A stretch of DNA of 49,746 bases from JAXGTD01 sp040775095 (GTDB lineage: Bacteria; Pseudomonadota; Gammaproteobacteria; Chromatiales; Chromatiaceae): positions 1-49,746 of the forward strand of contig JAXGTD010000014.1 of assembly GCA_040775095.1 (NCBI GenBank), in the 5' to 3' direction. The translations under genes were made by a program, and so were the position numbers. Below the pieces are notes generated by a model. It did no database searches and was not told the origin of the DNA. It saw nothing but the letters and a program-made list of their open reading frames with translations. This document shows, in pieces, positions 41,151-49,656 of the stretch. The first letter of the stretch is position 1. Each line of letters begins with the position of its first letter.

Positions 41151-42191
41151 TCAGACGATCGGCGGATCGTGCGCGTCGTCGTCATCCATGTGGGTCTGTT
41201 GAAAGGCCTCGACCTCGTCGGCCACACCGACCGAGTCCAGGCCGAAACGGGCGATATGAAACAGTGCCTCGCCCTCGTGGACCGACGGGATCTGGACGCG
41301 GCCGATCACGACCCCCCGGCTGTGGGCGGTCACCGGATGCTGCGTACCGCTGTAGGGGTCGCTGATGTAGCCGAGCAGATCGCCCTGCTGCACGGTGGCG
41401 CCGAGGGCGACGAGCGTGCGCAACAGCCCGCTCTCGGGGGCGCGGGTCCAGCTGCTCGAGCGTGCAATAAACGGCGCGGTCTCGCGCCTGCGTTGGCTGG
41501 ACGCCCGGATCATGCCAAGGGCACGCATCACATTGAGAATGCCCAGTAGACCGGCGCGGATCGAGACCTCGTCCAGACGCAGCCCCTCGCCCGCCTCATA
41601 GAGCAGCATCGGGATGCCGAGCTCCGCGGCGGCCTCGCGCAGCGAGCCATCGCGCAGCGTTGCGTTGAGCAGCACGGGGACGCCGAAGCTCAGGGCGAGC
41701 CGCTCGGTCTCGGGGTCATCGAGGTTCGCGCGGATCTGCGGCAGGTTGGTGCGATGGATCGCACCCGTGTGCAGATCGATGCCATGCGTGCAATGGCGCA
41801 CGATCTCGTCGACAAAGAGATTGGCCACCCGTGCCGCGAGGGAACCGGATGGCGATCCGGGAAAGCTGCGGTTCAGGTCACGGCGGTCCGGCAGATAGCG
41901 CGACTGGTGTATCACGCCATAGACGTTCACGACCGGTACCGCGATCAGGGTTCCGGTGAGCCGCCGCAGGGCCTTGGCCTCCAACAGACGGCGGATGATC
42001 TCCACCCCGTTGAGCTCGTCGCCGTGGATGGCTGCGCACACGAACAGACGCGGTCCGTCTCGCCTCCCGTGGACGACATGCACGGGCATCGACAGGCGGG
42101 TGTGCGAATTGAGCTTGGGTAGGGCGAGATCGACGATCGTGCGATGACCGGCGGCGACCGACTGATCCTGGATAACGAACGGCGGACGCAT
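41151..42191 (-). CDS. Succinylglutamate desuccinylase/aspartoacylase family zinc hydrolase
   Basis: A 346-residue M14-like zinc carboxypeptidase/deacylase of the AstE/AspA family. The zinc-binding motif IHGDELNG (His and Glu ligands, about 57-64) and a later DLHTG (His) are present, with RDLNRSFPG as the substrate-binding segment and a C-terminal barrel (VQQGDLLGYISDPYSG, RGVVIGRVQIP). It starts 6 bp after rimK, so the two form an operon. In many gammaproteobacteria a protein of this family sits beside rimK. A role in removing or processing the glutamate residues added by RimK, or in making its substrate, is plausible but unproven. Confidence 0.9.
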   Translation of the reverse strand: MRPPFVIQDQSVAAGHRTIVDLALPKLNSHTRLSMPVHVVHGRRDGPRLFVCAAIHGDELNGVEIIRRLLEAKALRRLTGTLIAVPVVNVYGVIHQSRYLPDRRDLNRSFPGSPSGSLAARVANLFVDEIVRHCTHGIDLHTGAIHRTNLPQIRANLDDPETERLALSFGVPVLLNATLRDGSLREAAAELGIPMLLYEAGEGLRLDEVSIRAGLLGILNVMRALGMIRASSQRRRETAPFIARSSSWTRAPESGLLRTLVALGATVQQGDLLGYISDPYSGTQHPVTAHSRGVVIGRVQIPSVHEGEALFHIARFGLDSVGVADEVEAFQQTHMDDDDAHDPPIV

Positions 42192-42197
42192 GAAAAC

Positions 42198-43103
42198 CTA
42201 TCCCCTTCCCCGGGTGCGAGTCTTGCCGAGCACGGCGTTGCGCTCGATGAACCCGATGATCATGCCGGCGATGTCCTTTCCAGTCGAGGTCTCGATCCCT
42301 TCCAGACCCGGAGACGAATTCACCTCCATCACCACGGGCCCATGGTTGGATCGCAGCAGGTCGACGCCAGCGACGTTCAGCCCCATGGTCTGCGCCGCGC
42401 GCACGGCGGTAGAGCGCTCCTCCGGGGTGATGCGAACCACCGTCGCGGTTCCCCCGCGGTGCAGATTGGAGCGGAACTCGCCTTCCTTGCCTTGGCGCTT
42501 CATGGTCGCAACGACCTTGTCACCGATGACGAAGCAGCGCAGATCCGCGCCCCCGGCCTCCTTGATGAACTCCTGCACCAGGATATTGACGTTGAGTCCC
42601 ATGAACGCCTCGATCACGCTCTCGGCGGCCTTGTGCGTCTCCGCGAGCACCACGCCGATGCCCTGTGTGCCCTCGAGCAGCTTGATCACCAGGGGTGCGC
42701 CGCCGACCATCTTGATCAGATCCTGGATGTCGTCGGGCTTGTGCGCGAATCCGGTCACCGGCAGCCCGATGCCCTTGCGCGAGAGAAGCTGCAGCGAGCG
42801 CAGCTTGTCACGCGAGCGGGTCACGGCCACGGACTCGTTGAGTGGAAACACGCCCATCATCTCGAACTGGCGCAGGACCGCGGTACCGTAGAAGGTGACC
42901 GAGGCGCCGATGCGCGGGATCACGGCGTCGAATCCCTCCTGCTTCTGCCCGCGGTAGTGCATCTCCGGTCGCATCGACGTGATGTTCATGTAGCAGCGCA
43001 GCACATCGAGCACGGCGACCTCGTGTCCGCGCGCCTTGGCCGCCTCGGCCAGGCGCCGGGTGGAGTAGAGTTTGGGATTTCTCGATAGGATCGCGATCTT
43101 CAT
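42198..43103 (-). CDS. rimK: RimK-family ATP-grasp alpha-L-glutamate ligase
   Basis: A cytoplasmic ATP-grasp ligase of 301 residues. E. coli RimK adds glutamates to the C-terminus of ribosomal protein S6. Features seen are the N-terminal MKIAILSRNPKLYSTRRL, FDAVIPRIGASVTFYG, NESVAVTRSRDKLRSLQLL, PLVIKLLEGTQGIGVVLAE (ATP-binding lysine region), ADLRCFVIGDKVVATMKR and the metal-binding VVMEVNSSPGLEGIE. Length and motif order match RimK closely. ATG 43103 is chosen over an upstream extension. The aspartoacylase-like gene follows after 6 bp. Confidence 0.95.
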   Translation of the reverse strand: MKIAILSRNPKLYSTRRLAEAAKARGHEVAVLDVLRCYMNITSMRPEMHYRGQKQEGFDAVIPRIGASVTFYGTAVLRQFEMMGVFPLNESVAVTRSRDKLRSLQLLSRKGIGLPVTGFAHKPDDIQDLIKMVGGAPLVIKLLEGTQGIGVVLAETHKAAESVIEAFMGLNVNILVQEFIKEAGGADLRCFVIGDKVVATMKRQGKEGEFRSNLHRGGTATVVRITPEERSTAVRAAQTMGLNVAGVDLLRSNHGPVVMEVNSSPGLEGIETSTGKDIAGMIIGFIERNAVLGKTRTRGRG

Positions 43104-43226
43104 CAATGGCCTCGCTAGGGATTTGCCTGCATCGTGATTGAGGGGACAGTGCTGGCGGTGCACGATGTCCGCGTGGAATGGTGCGTCGCGCTGGCGAACG
43201 CTTGGCCAGGGCCGGCGCGGGGCTGC

Positions 43227-44129
43227 TCAGAGCCCGAACAGCGGTGTCTCGAACTCGTTGCCCGGGCTGGTGTTTTTCGGCGTCACCCGACGCTCGCTCC
43301 GCCAGAACATCCAGGCGAGCGTGGCGCCGAGGCTGAAGTCGTTCTGGGATTCTAACAGCGGGCTGTTGGCGAACGCGGTGCCAGCCAGGTTCATGTAAGC
43401 ACCATACAGTGACCAACGCCATCTTCCCGAGACCCCACTCAGGCCGATGCCCAGGCGGCTGCCGGCATAGCCGGACCCGGCCTCGAAGGTACCGCGCGTG
43501 GGTGTCGCGTAGACCGGTGCGACGTTATAGAAGTAGCCCAGGTAGTCGCTGTTTGCGACGGATACGCCGACCTCGGTACTGAGCTGCAACGCCTGGGCGC
43601 GCAGTGGGTGCTGATAGCGCAGCCGGGCGTCGAGCACCCAGCCGTGCTGGGTCAGGTCCCAGTCGTGGGTGTCGACGCTGGCGGCGGTGCGCAGTGCGAT
43701 GCGGCTCCAGACGTTGTCAGGCCGGCTCGGCTCGGTCAGCAACAGGCTCAGCGCTGGTCCCACCTCGAGCGTGGCGTCCAGATCCGGCATGCCCTCGCGG
43801 GCACTGCTTTGGTCACTGTCGACCAGGGAGGTGGCGCCGGCGCTCAGATCGACCTTGACGCGCCTTGTCTCGTACAGGATCCCCTGGAGACTGCGGTCGA
43901 TGCGAAACCAATCACCGCGGTAGATGAGGTAGGGGAACGGAAAGCCCGTGGTCGTGCGCACGTCGGCCCCCGGATAGCTCGGCTGGTGGTACAGTGCCGC
44001 GCCGATGCCGAGCTCCCACAGCGGCACTCCGGCCTCGCCGGCCGTAGCCGGGGCATGGGCGAGGGCCAGGGATAGCCCGAGCAGGCTGGCGGCACCGAGT
44101 GTTTCCGCGGTCGTCTTGCTGTATTTCAT
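43227..44129 (-). CDS. MipA/OmpV-family outer-membrane protein
   Basis: A 300-residue outer-membrane beta-barrel of the MipA/OmpV family. It has a signal peptide (about 1-30, LGLSLALAHAPATAGEA) and the family opening WELGIGAALYHQPSYPG followed by TTGFPFPYLIYRGDWFRIDR. Alternating strands follow (VKVDLSAGATSLVDSD, LDATLEVGPALSLLL, SRIALRTAASVDTHDWD, WSLYGAYMNLAGTAFANSP). The protein ends ETPLFGL rather than with the usual terminal Phe. MipA binds MltA and PBP1B in E. coli, but many family members simply act as stress-induced porin-like proteins. Confidence 0.9.
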   Translation of the reverse strand: MKYSKTTAETLGAASLLGLSLALAHAPATAGEAGVPLWELGIGAALYHQPSYPGADVRTTTGFPFPYLIYRGDWFRIDRSLQGILYETRRVKVDLSAGATSLVDSDQSSAREGMPDLDATLEVGPALSLLLTEPSRPDNVWSRIALRTAASVDTHDWDLTQHGWVLDARLRYQHPLRAQALQLSTEVGVSVANSDYLGYFYNVAPVYATPTRGTFEAGSGYAGSRLGIGLSGVSGRWRWSLYGAYMNLAGTAFANSPLLESQNDFSLGATLAWMFWRSERRVTPKNTSPGNEFETPLFGL

Positions 44130-44499
44130 GCCGTGCTTCGACCTCCTGGTGTGCGTGCGTGGCCCGGGCGCTCTACCCGGGGCGGTGCGCTCTCCCCACC
44201 GACCATCGCGACAGCAGCCGCACCCGATGCTGTTGGGTTAGTGAGACGCGGGCGAGTGTGGAAAAGTCACATCCTTCGTCATGCGACTCTGGTTGGCTGG
44301 ACGATCAGCGCGGTGACTTTTTCCGACGACAACCGTCCAACCGGTGAAGTCGATGGCCCTTACGGGCGTTGCGCACGGCCGGCACCGAAGGGTGGAGGTC
44401 GATACCGAAACCTGACCGGTCGCCGCCGAGGCGGCTCCACCACGGCGTGTCCCCACTGGCGGCCGTGTCCACAACAAGAACCATGAGGAGATGACCCCG
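44130..44499 (+). other. Divergent region and mgtE leader
   Basis: This gap of about 370 bp separates divergent mipA and mgtE. Its mgtE-proximal half holds two interlocking inverted repeats, listed separately. Confidence 0.45.
44260..44342 (+). promoter_or_regulatory. Candidate structured mgtE leader
   Basis: GGAAAAGTCAC (44260-44270) can pair with GTGACTTTTTCC (44313-44324, one bulged base). GGTTGG-ct-GGACG (44291-44303) can pair with CGTCCAACC (44334-44342). The order a-b-a'-b' means the two stems interlock: they exclude each other or form a pseudoknot. The a' arm contains a T-run after GTGAC, as in a terminator. This could be a leader that senses Mg2+ or another signal. It does not look like a known riboswitch that I can name. 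Confidence 0.4.
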
Positions 44500-45861
44500 A
44501 TGGAGCCCATGCACCCCCCCCGCCCGCTGGCCGGCGAACTGGTGGAGCTCGCGTTGCGAGACCTGGCCGATGGCAACGCCGAGCTGCTGCGCGATGTCCT
44601 CGTGGAGCTGCATCCGGACGAAGTCGCCGACATGCTGGAGGGCATGCCGCCCGAGCAGCGTTTGCTGACCTGGGGCCTGGTGCCCGAGGACATGCGCGGT
44701 GAGGTCCTGAGCCATGTCCATGATGAGGCCCGCGCGACGCTGATCGGCGAGATGGAGCCGGAGGAGCTCGTCGTTGCCGCCGAGCAGATGGACGACGAGG
44801 ACTTGGCCGAAGTCCTCGACGAGCTGCCGCAAGACGTGACCGGCGCCATCCTTGCCGCCCTCGAACGGGATCATCGGGACCGCGTCGAGGCCGTTCTCAG
44901 CTACGCGGAGGGCACGGCCGGGCGTCTGATGAGCACCGATGTCATCAGTGTCCGCGGCGACGTCACGCTCGCGGTGGTGCTGCGCTGGTTGCGGCGCCAC
45001 CAGCAGCTTCCACCGCATACCGATTCACTGGTGGTGCTGGCCGATGACGGTCGCTACCGTGGAATGCTCAGCATGGCCGACCTGGTCACGCAGGATCCGG
45101 ACCTGATCGTCGAGGCGGTGATGCAAGTGGACGCGATCACCGTTCGCGCCGACGCGGGCGAGCGCGAGGTGGCGGCCCTGTTCGAGAGGCGGGATCTCAT
45201 CTCGCTGGCGGTGCTCGATGAGGAAGACCGCCTGCTCGGGCGCATCACGGTCGATGACGTGCTCGACGTCATCCGTGAGGATGGAGACCGCCGCCTGCTG
45301 CAGAGTGCGGGTCTGGAGGAGGAAGAAGACCTGTTCGCGCCGATCCTGCCGAGTGCCCGGCGCCGTGGGCTGTGGTTGGGCATCAACCTGGTGACGGTGT
45401 TCGCGGCCGCGGGCGTGATCGGCCTTTTTGAGCAGACGCTGGAGAAGATCGTCGCCTTGGCCGTGCTGATGCCCGTGGTGGCCAGCATGGGCGGCGTTGC
45501 AGGCAGTCAGACCCTGACCCTGACCATCCGCGGTCTGGCCCTGGATCAGATCGCGGACTCGAACGTGCGCTGGCTGATCTTCAAGGAGGTGGCCGTGGGG
45601 GTGTTGAACGGACTGGTTTGGGCCGTGCTGGTGGCGGGTGTCGCCTGGGTCTGGTTCAGCAGTGCCGGCATCGCTGCCGTCATCGCCGCCGCCATGGTCC
45701 TGAATCTGCTGGCGGCCGCGTTGTCCGGTATCGCGGTGCCGCTGGTGTTGCAGCGTCTGGGGATCGACCCGGCGCTATCGGGCGCCGTCATCCTGACCAC
45801 GGTCACCGATGTTGTCGGATTCCTGAGCTTCCTTGGGCTCGCGACCCTGTTCCTGTTGTGA
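44500..45861 (+). CDS. mgtE: MgtE magnesium transporter
   Basis: An inner-membrane Mg2+ channel/transporter of 453 residues. Order: the N-terminal cytosolic helical domain (about 10-125; LHPDEVADMLEGMPPEQR and DEDLAEVLDELPQD), two CBS domains (about 130-250; GRLMSTDVISV and LGRITVDDVLDVIRE), then five membrane segments (about 285-453) with the conserved MPVVASMGGVAGSQTLTL of the ion path. An AGGAG at 44486-44490 sits 9 bp before ATG 44500. The ATG at 44491 directly abuts it and is less likely to be used. The leader may be regulatory. Gene ends 21 bp before the convergent LysR gene. Confidence 0.95.
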   Translation: MEPMHPPRPLAGELVELALRDLADGNAELLRDVLVELHPDEVADMLEGMPPEQRLLTWGLVPEDMRGEVLSHVHDEARATLIGEMEPEELVVAAEQMDDEDLAEVLDELPQDVTGAILAALERDHRDRVEAVLSYAEGTAGRLMSTDVISVRGDVTLAVVLRWLRRHQQLPPHTDSLVVLADDGRYRGMLSMADLVTQDPDLIVEAVMQVDAITVRADAGEREVAALFERRDLISLAVLDEEDRLLGRITVDDVLDVIREDGDRRLLQSAGLEEEEDLFAPILPSARRRGLWLGINLVTVFAAAGVIGLFEQTLEKIVALAVLMPVVASMGGVAGSQTLTLTIRGLALDQIADSNVRWLIFKEVAVGVLNGLVWAVLVAGVAWVWFSSAGIAAVIAAAMVLNLLAAALSGIAVPLVLQRLGIDPALSGAVILTTVTDVVGFLSFLGLATLFLL

Positions 45862-45882
45862 TGATAACGCACGGGACGCCAA

Positions 45883-46737
45883 TCACCGGCTTCCCCTCAC
45901 CGCCGGAGCGAAGGCCGTCAGTGCCTGCTCGATCAGGGCCTCGCGATCGGTACGCACCGGGTAGACCGCGAACACGACACGTGTGAACACGGGCGCGCCG
46001 GTGACCCGGTGCAGCCGCGCACGGCGCAGCGCGGAACTGACCAGCGGCAGCGGCAGGTAGGCTGCACCGCCGATCTCACGCAGATAGGCAAGGGCCAGCC
46101 GCGCGCTGACGAGTCGGGTCTTGGGCTCGGGCATGTCTGGATAGGCGCGTTGCAGCTCCAGCGAATGCGCGAGCCCCCAGTCCACGAGCAGATAACCCTC
46201 GGCGGTTGCCTCGGCTGGTGTCAGACCCGGGCGGTCGGCGACCAGCACCAACCGCAGCCTGGCCACCTCGCGGCTTTGCAGGATTCCCACCGTCGGGGGA
46301 TCGAGCAGGACGGCGAGGTCCAGCACACCGTCCTGCATCCGCCGCAGCAGCCCTTCCTGGGACTGCGAATGGGTGATCAGTGCCAAATCAGGCAGCCGCC
46401 GTCGCAATGCGATGATCCAGTCTTGCAGCAGCGCCTCCCACAGTCGTGCGCTGCCTCCCACCGAGAGTTGGCGTGCCGCGCCGCCCGCGCTGATCTCCTG
46501 ACGCGCCTTGCGCCACTCGGCCAGGAGCAGCTCGGCATGCCGCTTCAGGCGATTGCCCTCGGGTGTCAGGCGCACCTCACGCCGGTTGCGCTCGAACAGG
46601 GCTACGCCGAGCGTCGCTTCCAAGAGCTTAATGCGGGCGCTGACGGCCGCCTGGGTCAGGTGCAGGGCCTCGGCCGCGCGGCCGAAGTGGCAGGTTCGAT
46701 TGACCTCCAGAAAGGTCCTCAGCAGCTCCAGATCCAT
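45883..46737 (-). CDS. hdfR: LysR-family regulator, HdfR-like
   Basis: A LysR-type transcriptional regulator of 284 residues. The winged helix-turn-helix (MDLELLRTFLEVNRTCHFGRAAEAL... LTQAAVSARIKLLE, residues 1-60) is very close to E. coli HdfR, a repressor of the flagellar master operon flhDC, and the likeness continues in SVGGSARLWEALLQDWI and VYPVRTDREALIEQAL. The effector-binding domain (about 90-280) follows. No flhDC is in the window, so the target here may differ. Its start borders an AT-rich stretch upstream of the sigma-factor gene, where it may regulate itself. Confidence 0.85.
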   Translation of the reverse strand: MDLELLRTFLEVNRTCHFGRAAEALHLTQAAVSARIKLLEATLGVALFERNRREVRLTPEGNRLKRHAELLLAEWRKARQEISAGGAARQLSVGGSARLWEALLQDWIIALRRRLPDLALITHSQSQEGLLRRMQDGVLDLAVLLDPPTVGILQSREVARLRLVLVADRPGLTPAEATAEGYLLVDWGLAHSLELQRAYPDMPEPKTRLVSARLALAYLREIGGAAYLPLPLVSSALRRARLHRVTGAPVFTRVVFAVYPVRTDREALIEQALTAFAPAVRGSR

Positions 46738-46916
46738 CGCCCTGTGACAAAAAAAAATAATTACATATCCAAAAACATAAAGATTCTTTTTTTGTATGCA
46801 AGGCGATAGCGTTGGCGACCCGAGTGAAACGCCAGTTTGAGGGCTGTATCTTGAACGACTCCAGTACCAACCGCCGGGCCCGTTGCAGCCGGAAAAGGCA
46901 TGCCTGCGATGCGAGC
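46738..46916. promoter_or_regulatory. AT-rich divergent region between hdfR and sigma-factor gene
   Basis: About 46744-46800 is strongly AT-rich, with a run of nine A, TAATTACATATCC and a run of seven T. It is the most AT-rich stretch I saw in this GC-rich window. It lies between divergent genes and fits a promoter with curved DNA or a LysR-regulator binding region. The frame of the sigma factor is open back to a TTG at 46812, so part could be coding. Confidence 0.45.
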
Positions 46917-47507
46917 ATGGGTGCGCTTATCCGCGAGCGGCACCCGGGCTGGGAAACGGCCCTGGACGCGCTGCTGGAGAGCCATCGCGGCGAGCTGTTC
47001 CGGTTCTGCCTGAAACGCCTGGGGCAGACGCAGGACGCCGAGGACACGCTGCAGGAGACCCTGATGCGGGCCGTGCGCGGCATCGAGAGCTTCGAATGGC
47101 GTTCCAGCCTGAGGACCTGGTTATTCGCGATTGCGGATCGGGAATGTAGCAGCGCCATCCGGCGCCGACATCGACACCGGCCGACACGGGAACACTGGGA
47201 GCTGCTGCGGTTGCACGAGGCGCAGCGTCTGGGCGAGCCGTGTCCGGACAACCTGCATTGGCAGGTGCAACGAGGACAACTGGTTCGGGAGGCGCTGCGG
47301 CGCCTGCCGCAAAAGTCCCAGGAGGTGCTTTCGCTGCGCTTTTATCGCGATGCCTCGCTGGAACAGATCGCCCGTCGACTCGATATCAGCATGAGTGCCG
47401 CGAAGATGCGCCTTTATCGTGCCGTGGAGCAGCTCGCGGCGGAATATCCCGAGTCGCCCCGGCAGGACCGTGGCGACGCGAGGGGTCCCCTGGCCGCCGC
47501 GGCCTGA
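46917..47507 (+). CDS. ECF-type sigma-70 family RNA polymerase sigma factor
   Basis: A sigma factor of 196 residues with only regions 2 and 4. Region 2 is about 25-85: LFRFCLKRLGQTQDAEDTLQETLMRAV and SSLRTWLFAIADREC. Region 4 is about 128-180: VREALRRLPQKSQEVLSLRFYRDASLEQIARRLDISMSAAKMRLYRAVEQL, with the DNA-recognition helix MSAAKMRLYRA. Upstream in-frame codons to 46812 contain a Cys/Arg-rich stretch but begin with TTG, so ATG 46917 is preferred. No anti-sigma gene is adjacent: marC follows convergently. How it is controlled is therefore unclear. Confidence 0.85.
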   Translation: MGALIRERHPGWETALDALLESHRGELFRFCLKRLGQTQDAEDTLQETLMRAVRGIESFEWRSSLRTWLFAIADRECSSAIRRRHRHRPTREHWELLRLHEAQRLGEPCPDNLHWQVQRGQLVREALRRLPQKSQEVLSLRFYRDASLEQIARRLDISMSAAKMRLYRAVEQLAAEYPESPRQDRGDARGPLAAAA

Positions 47508-47570
47508 GACCGCCGGCCCTGTCCGCGGGCTCGAGCGCGGAAGAACGGATCCGCGCCCAGATGCCCCCGC

Positions 47571-48197
47571 TCAGAGTGGGGGCAGATCGAGCCAGCCCTG
47601 AATCGCGCCGGCCACCATGTTCACCGCGACCGCGCACAGCAGAATGCCCATCACCCGTCGCAGGATGTTTGCCCCGCCGGCTCCGATGGTGCGGGTGATC
47701 GGTGTCGCCAGCAGCAGGATCAGCAGAAAGAGGGCCAGCACCGCCGCCAATACCGCCGCGGTGATGGCCTGCTCTCCGATGCCATAGACGCGGTTGTCGG
47801 TCAGCAACACGACCGTCAGCATTGCCCCGGGGCCGGCGATGGCCGGGACGGCAAGCGGGTAGACCGCCAGGGAATGGAGGCCGCCATCGCGGACCTGGGC
47901 AAGCTCGGTGCCTGGTGCGCGGGAGCCAAGTGTCATGTCGATGCCATAGAGCAGCAGCAGTATCCCGCCGGCAATCTGAAAGGCGCGCAGGGGGATCCCC
48001 ATCTCGATCAGCAGCAGTTCTCCGGCGACGATGAAAAAGACGAGCACACCGTACGCGTAGAGCACGGCACGCAGCGCGAGGGTACGCCGGGAACCGGCCT
48101 CCAGATCCGTGGCGATGGCCAGGAATATGGCCAGCATGCCGATCGGGTCGAGGACCACGAACAGCGTGACGAGCTCGAAGACGATCTTCTCCATCAT
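47571..48197 (-). CDS. MarC-family inner-membrane protein
   Basis: A 208-residue polytopic protein of the MarC/UPF0056 family with six membrane segments. Typical text includes FVVLDPIGMLAIFLAIA, FQIAGGILLLLYGIDM, the mid-chain PLAVPAIAGPGAMLTVVLL and ANILRRVMGILLCAVAVNM. No transport substrate has been established for MarC, and the early link to multiple antibiotic resistance was not upheld. ATG 48197 has a good GGGAGG upstream; ATG 48194 is an adjacent alternative. Confidence 0.92.
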   Translation of the reverse strand: MMEKIVFELVTLFVVLDPIGMLAIFLAIATDLEAGSRRTLALRAVLYAYGVLVFFIVAGELLLIEMGIPLRAFQIAGGILLLLYGIDMTLGSRAPGTELAQVRDGGLHSLAVYPLAVPAIAGPGAMLTVVLLTDNRVYGIGEQAITAAVLAAVLALFLLILLLATPITRTIGAGGANILRRVMGILLCAVAVNMVAGAIQGWLDLPPL

Positions 48198-48308
48198 CGA
48201 GCGCGCGCCTCCCGGGTGAGATTCGTTGTGAGGGTGGTGACGCGATCGTGCCGCGAAGGCCCCGGGCGTCGGGCCCTCTGGGGGCTGATCGGATGCCGGC
48301 CCGGCCTT

Positions 48309-48405
48309 GAAGCAGTCTGCCAACCGAAGACGCGGTCGTCGACCGGCTCCATATGCAGTCACTTGGGTGATGGAATATGCCGGACCCGTCCATGGCCGGC
48401 ACCGG
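48309..48405 (+). repeat. Structured dispersed repeat, copy F
   Basis: This outlying copy lies 14 kb from the others. The block is degenerate (8 of 14) but sits exactly 27 bp before hairpin 1: CATATGCAGTC (48350-48360) with GATGGAATATG (48369-48379). It matches copy B at 31 of the first 38 positions. A G-C pair of B is A-T here (compensated change). Hairpin 2 is CCGGACC (48380-48386) with GGCCGG (48394-48399), one bulged A. It is in the gap between marC and the 61-residue membrane-protein gene. Confidence 0.75.
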
Positions 48406-48428
48406 AAATGCTTCGGGTCAGTCGGCCC

Positions 48429-48614
48429 TCATCGGACCATCATCACCAGCAGCACGACGAATCCGACGACCGCGGCGAGCGGCAGCAGTGCGGCCTGCCA
48501 GTCGCCCCTTTCCGCCTTCGGTCCATTCTGCTGCCAGGCCTTGAACGTGGGCCACAGGAAGAACAGCATCATGATCAGCAGGGCCGCGGTGGCGAGCTTC
48601 AGGAATAGGTCCAT
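48429..48614 (-). CDS. 61-residue membrane protein of unknown function
   Basis: A short protein with two hydrophobic helices: LFLKLATAALLIMMLFFLWPTF (about 3-24) and LLPLAAVVGFVVLLVMMV (about 43-60), joined by a charged loop FKAWQQNGPKAERGDWQAA. The start has a GAGAAG upstream. A terminator lies between it and the upstream BAX-inhibitor-family gene. The sequence has good helix and charge layout (a positive-inside loop), so it is likely a real small membrane protein, but the family is unknown to me. Confidence 0.7.
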   Translation of the reverse strand: MDLFLKLATAALLIMMLFFLWPTFKAWQQNGPKAERGDWQAALLPLAAVVGFVVLLVMMVR

Positions 48615-48654
48615 CGATGGCTTCTCGATTGCACGCGTGTGGGCATGATGTACG

Positions 48655-48678
48655 AAAAACCCCGGCGCGGGGCCGGGG
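48655..48678 (-). terminator. Rho-independent terminator after the BAX-inhibitor-family gene
   Basis: Read on the minus strand, a perfect 7-bp stem CCCCGGC/GCCGGGG (48672-48678 with 48660-48666) and a 5-nt loop are followed by five T (48659-48655). It starts about 30 bp after the stop at 48709. Confidence 0.88.
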
Positions 48679-48708
48679 TCGGATGGCAGGCCGCGGAGGA
48701 CGCGACGC

Positions 48709-49374
48709 TCAGTCGTTATCCATGATCCCGAGGATCTGCAACAGACTGATGAACAGGTTGAAGATGCTCAGGTAGATGCCGTAGGTCGCCATGATGTAGT
48801 TGGTCTCTTCGCCACGCTTGATGCGACTCGTGTCGAACAGGATGAACCCGCTCATGAGCAGGATGATCGCCCCCGAAATGGCCAACGACAGGGCTGGCAT
48901 CGCGAGGAAGATATTCGCGATCATCGCGACGACCACGACCATCATGCCCGCGAACACGAAGCCGCCGAGGAAGCTGAAGTCGCGCTTGCTCGTCAGCACA
49001 TAGCCCGAAAGCCCCAGGAAGATCGCCGCGGTGCCGCCGAAGGCGGTGGCGATGATCTCGGCACCGCCCTCGCTGAGCAGGTACTGATTCAGGATTGGCC
49101 CAAGACCGAATCCCAACATGCCGGTGATCAAGAAGATCACGCCGATGCCGTTAGCGGACTGGGCCGCCTTGGGAAGGACGAACATGCCGAGCAGCATCGA
49201 TCCGAAAACGGCGACGAGATAGACCCATGCCGGCATCGCCAGCGCCATCGAGATCATCGCCGTGACGGCGCTGAAACCGAGGGTCGCGGCCAGCAGAAGA
49301 TAGGTGTTCTTCAGTACTTTGTTGGTGGCAAGTACGCTCTGCGTGCCCTGGGCCACCGAATATTGATTCACCAT
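48709..49374 (-). CDS. BAX inhibitor-1/YccA family membrane protein
   Basis: An inner-membrane protein of 221 residues with seven hydrophobic segments, of the BI-1/YccA (LFG) family. Visible features are NKVLKNTYLLLAATLGFSAVTAMISM, VFLITGMLGFGLGPILNQYL-like text, GLSGYVLTSKRDFSFLGGFVF and the C-terminal DTSRIKRGEETNYIMATYGIYLSIFNLF. In bacteria YccA interacts with the FtsH protease; other members act as pH-dependent calcium leak channels. The ATG at 49374 is preferred over an unconserved upstream extension. A clear terminator follows. Confidence 0.93.
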   Translation of the reverse strand: MVNQYSVAQGTQSVLATNKVLKNTYLLLAATLGFSAVTAMISMALAMPAWVYLVAVFGSMLLGMFVLPKAAQSANGIGVIFLITGMLGFGLGPILNQYLLSEGGAEIIATAFGGTAAIFLGLSGYVLTSKRDFSFLGGFVFAGMMVVVVAMIANIFLAMPALSLAISGAIILLMSGFILFDTSRIKRGEETNYIMATYGIYLSIFNLFISLLQILGIMDND

Positions 49375-49656
49375 GACAGTCGTTCGCTCCCGGTTCGTCT
49401 GAACCAAATCGTGTGCTGAAATGTGGTGTGCAGAAATGGCGTTGTGCACAGATGGGACCCGCCATGGGGGGCCAGGTTCCCGACAGCATACGGATCCCGG
49501 GCGGCAGTTCAAGCCGTGTCCCTTCCGCCATCGCGTTGTCGCAAAGCGCGGCACCGAAATCGGGTCGCCGAAGCGCCGCTGTTGCAGTACCCTACACACA
49601 GTTGCGGGCAAGGTGGCCGTGTTCAACCGCGGCCGCACGATGCCCGGGCCACCCCT
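49375..49656. other. Divergent gap between the BAX-inhibitor-family gene and tRNA-Ser
   Basis: About 280 bp without a supportable gene. The tRNA promoter should lie here, but no clean -35/-10 pair stands out. Confidence 0.35.

Noticed and set aside
44130..44500. An M-box (ykoK) riboswitch in the mgtE leader
   Set aside because: I could not match the known M-box core. Only the two inverted repeats are supported.
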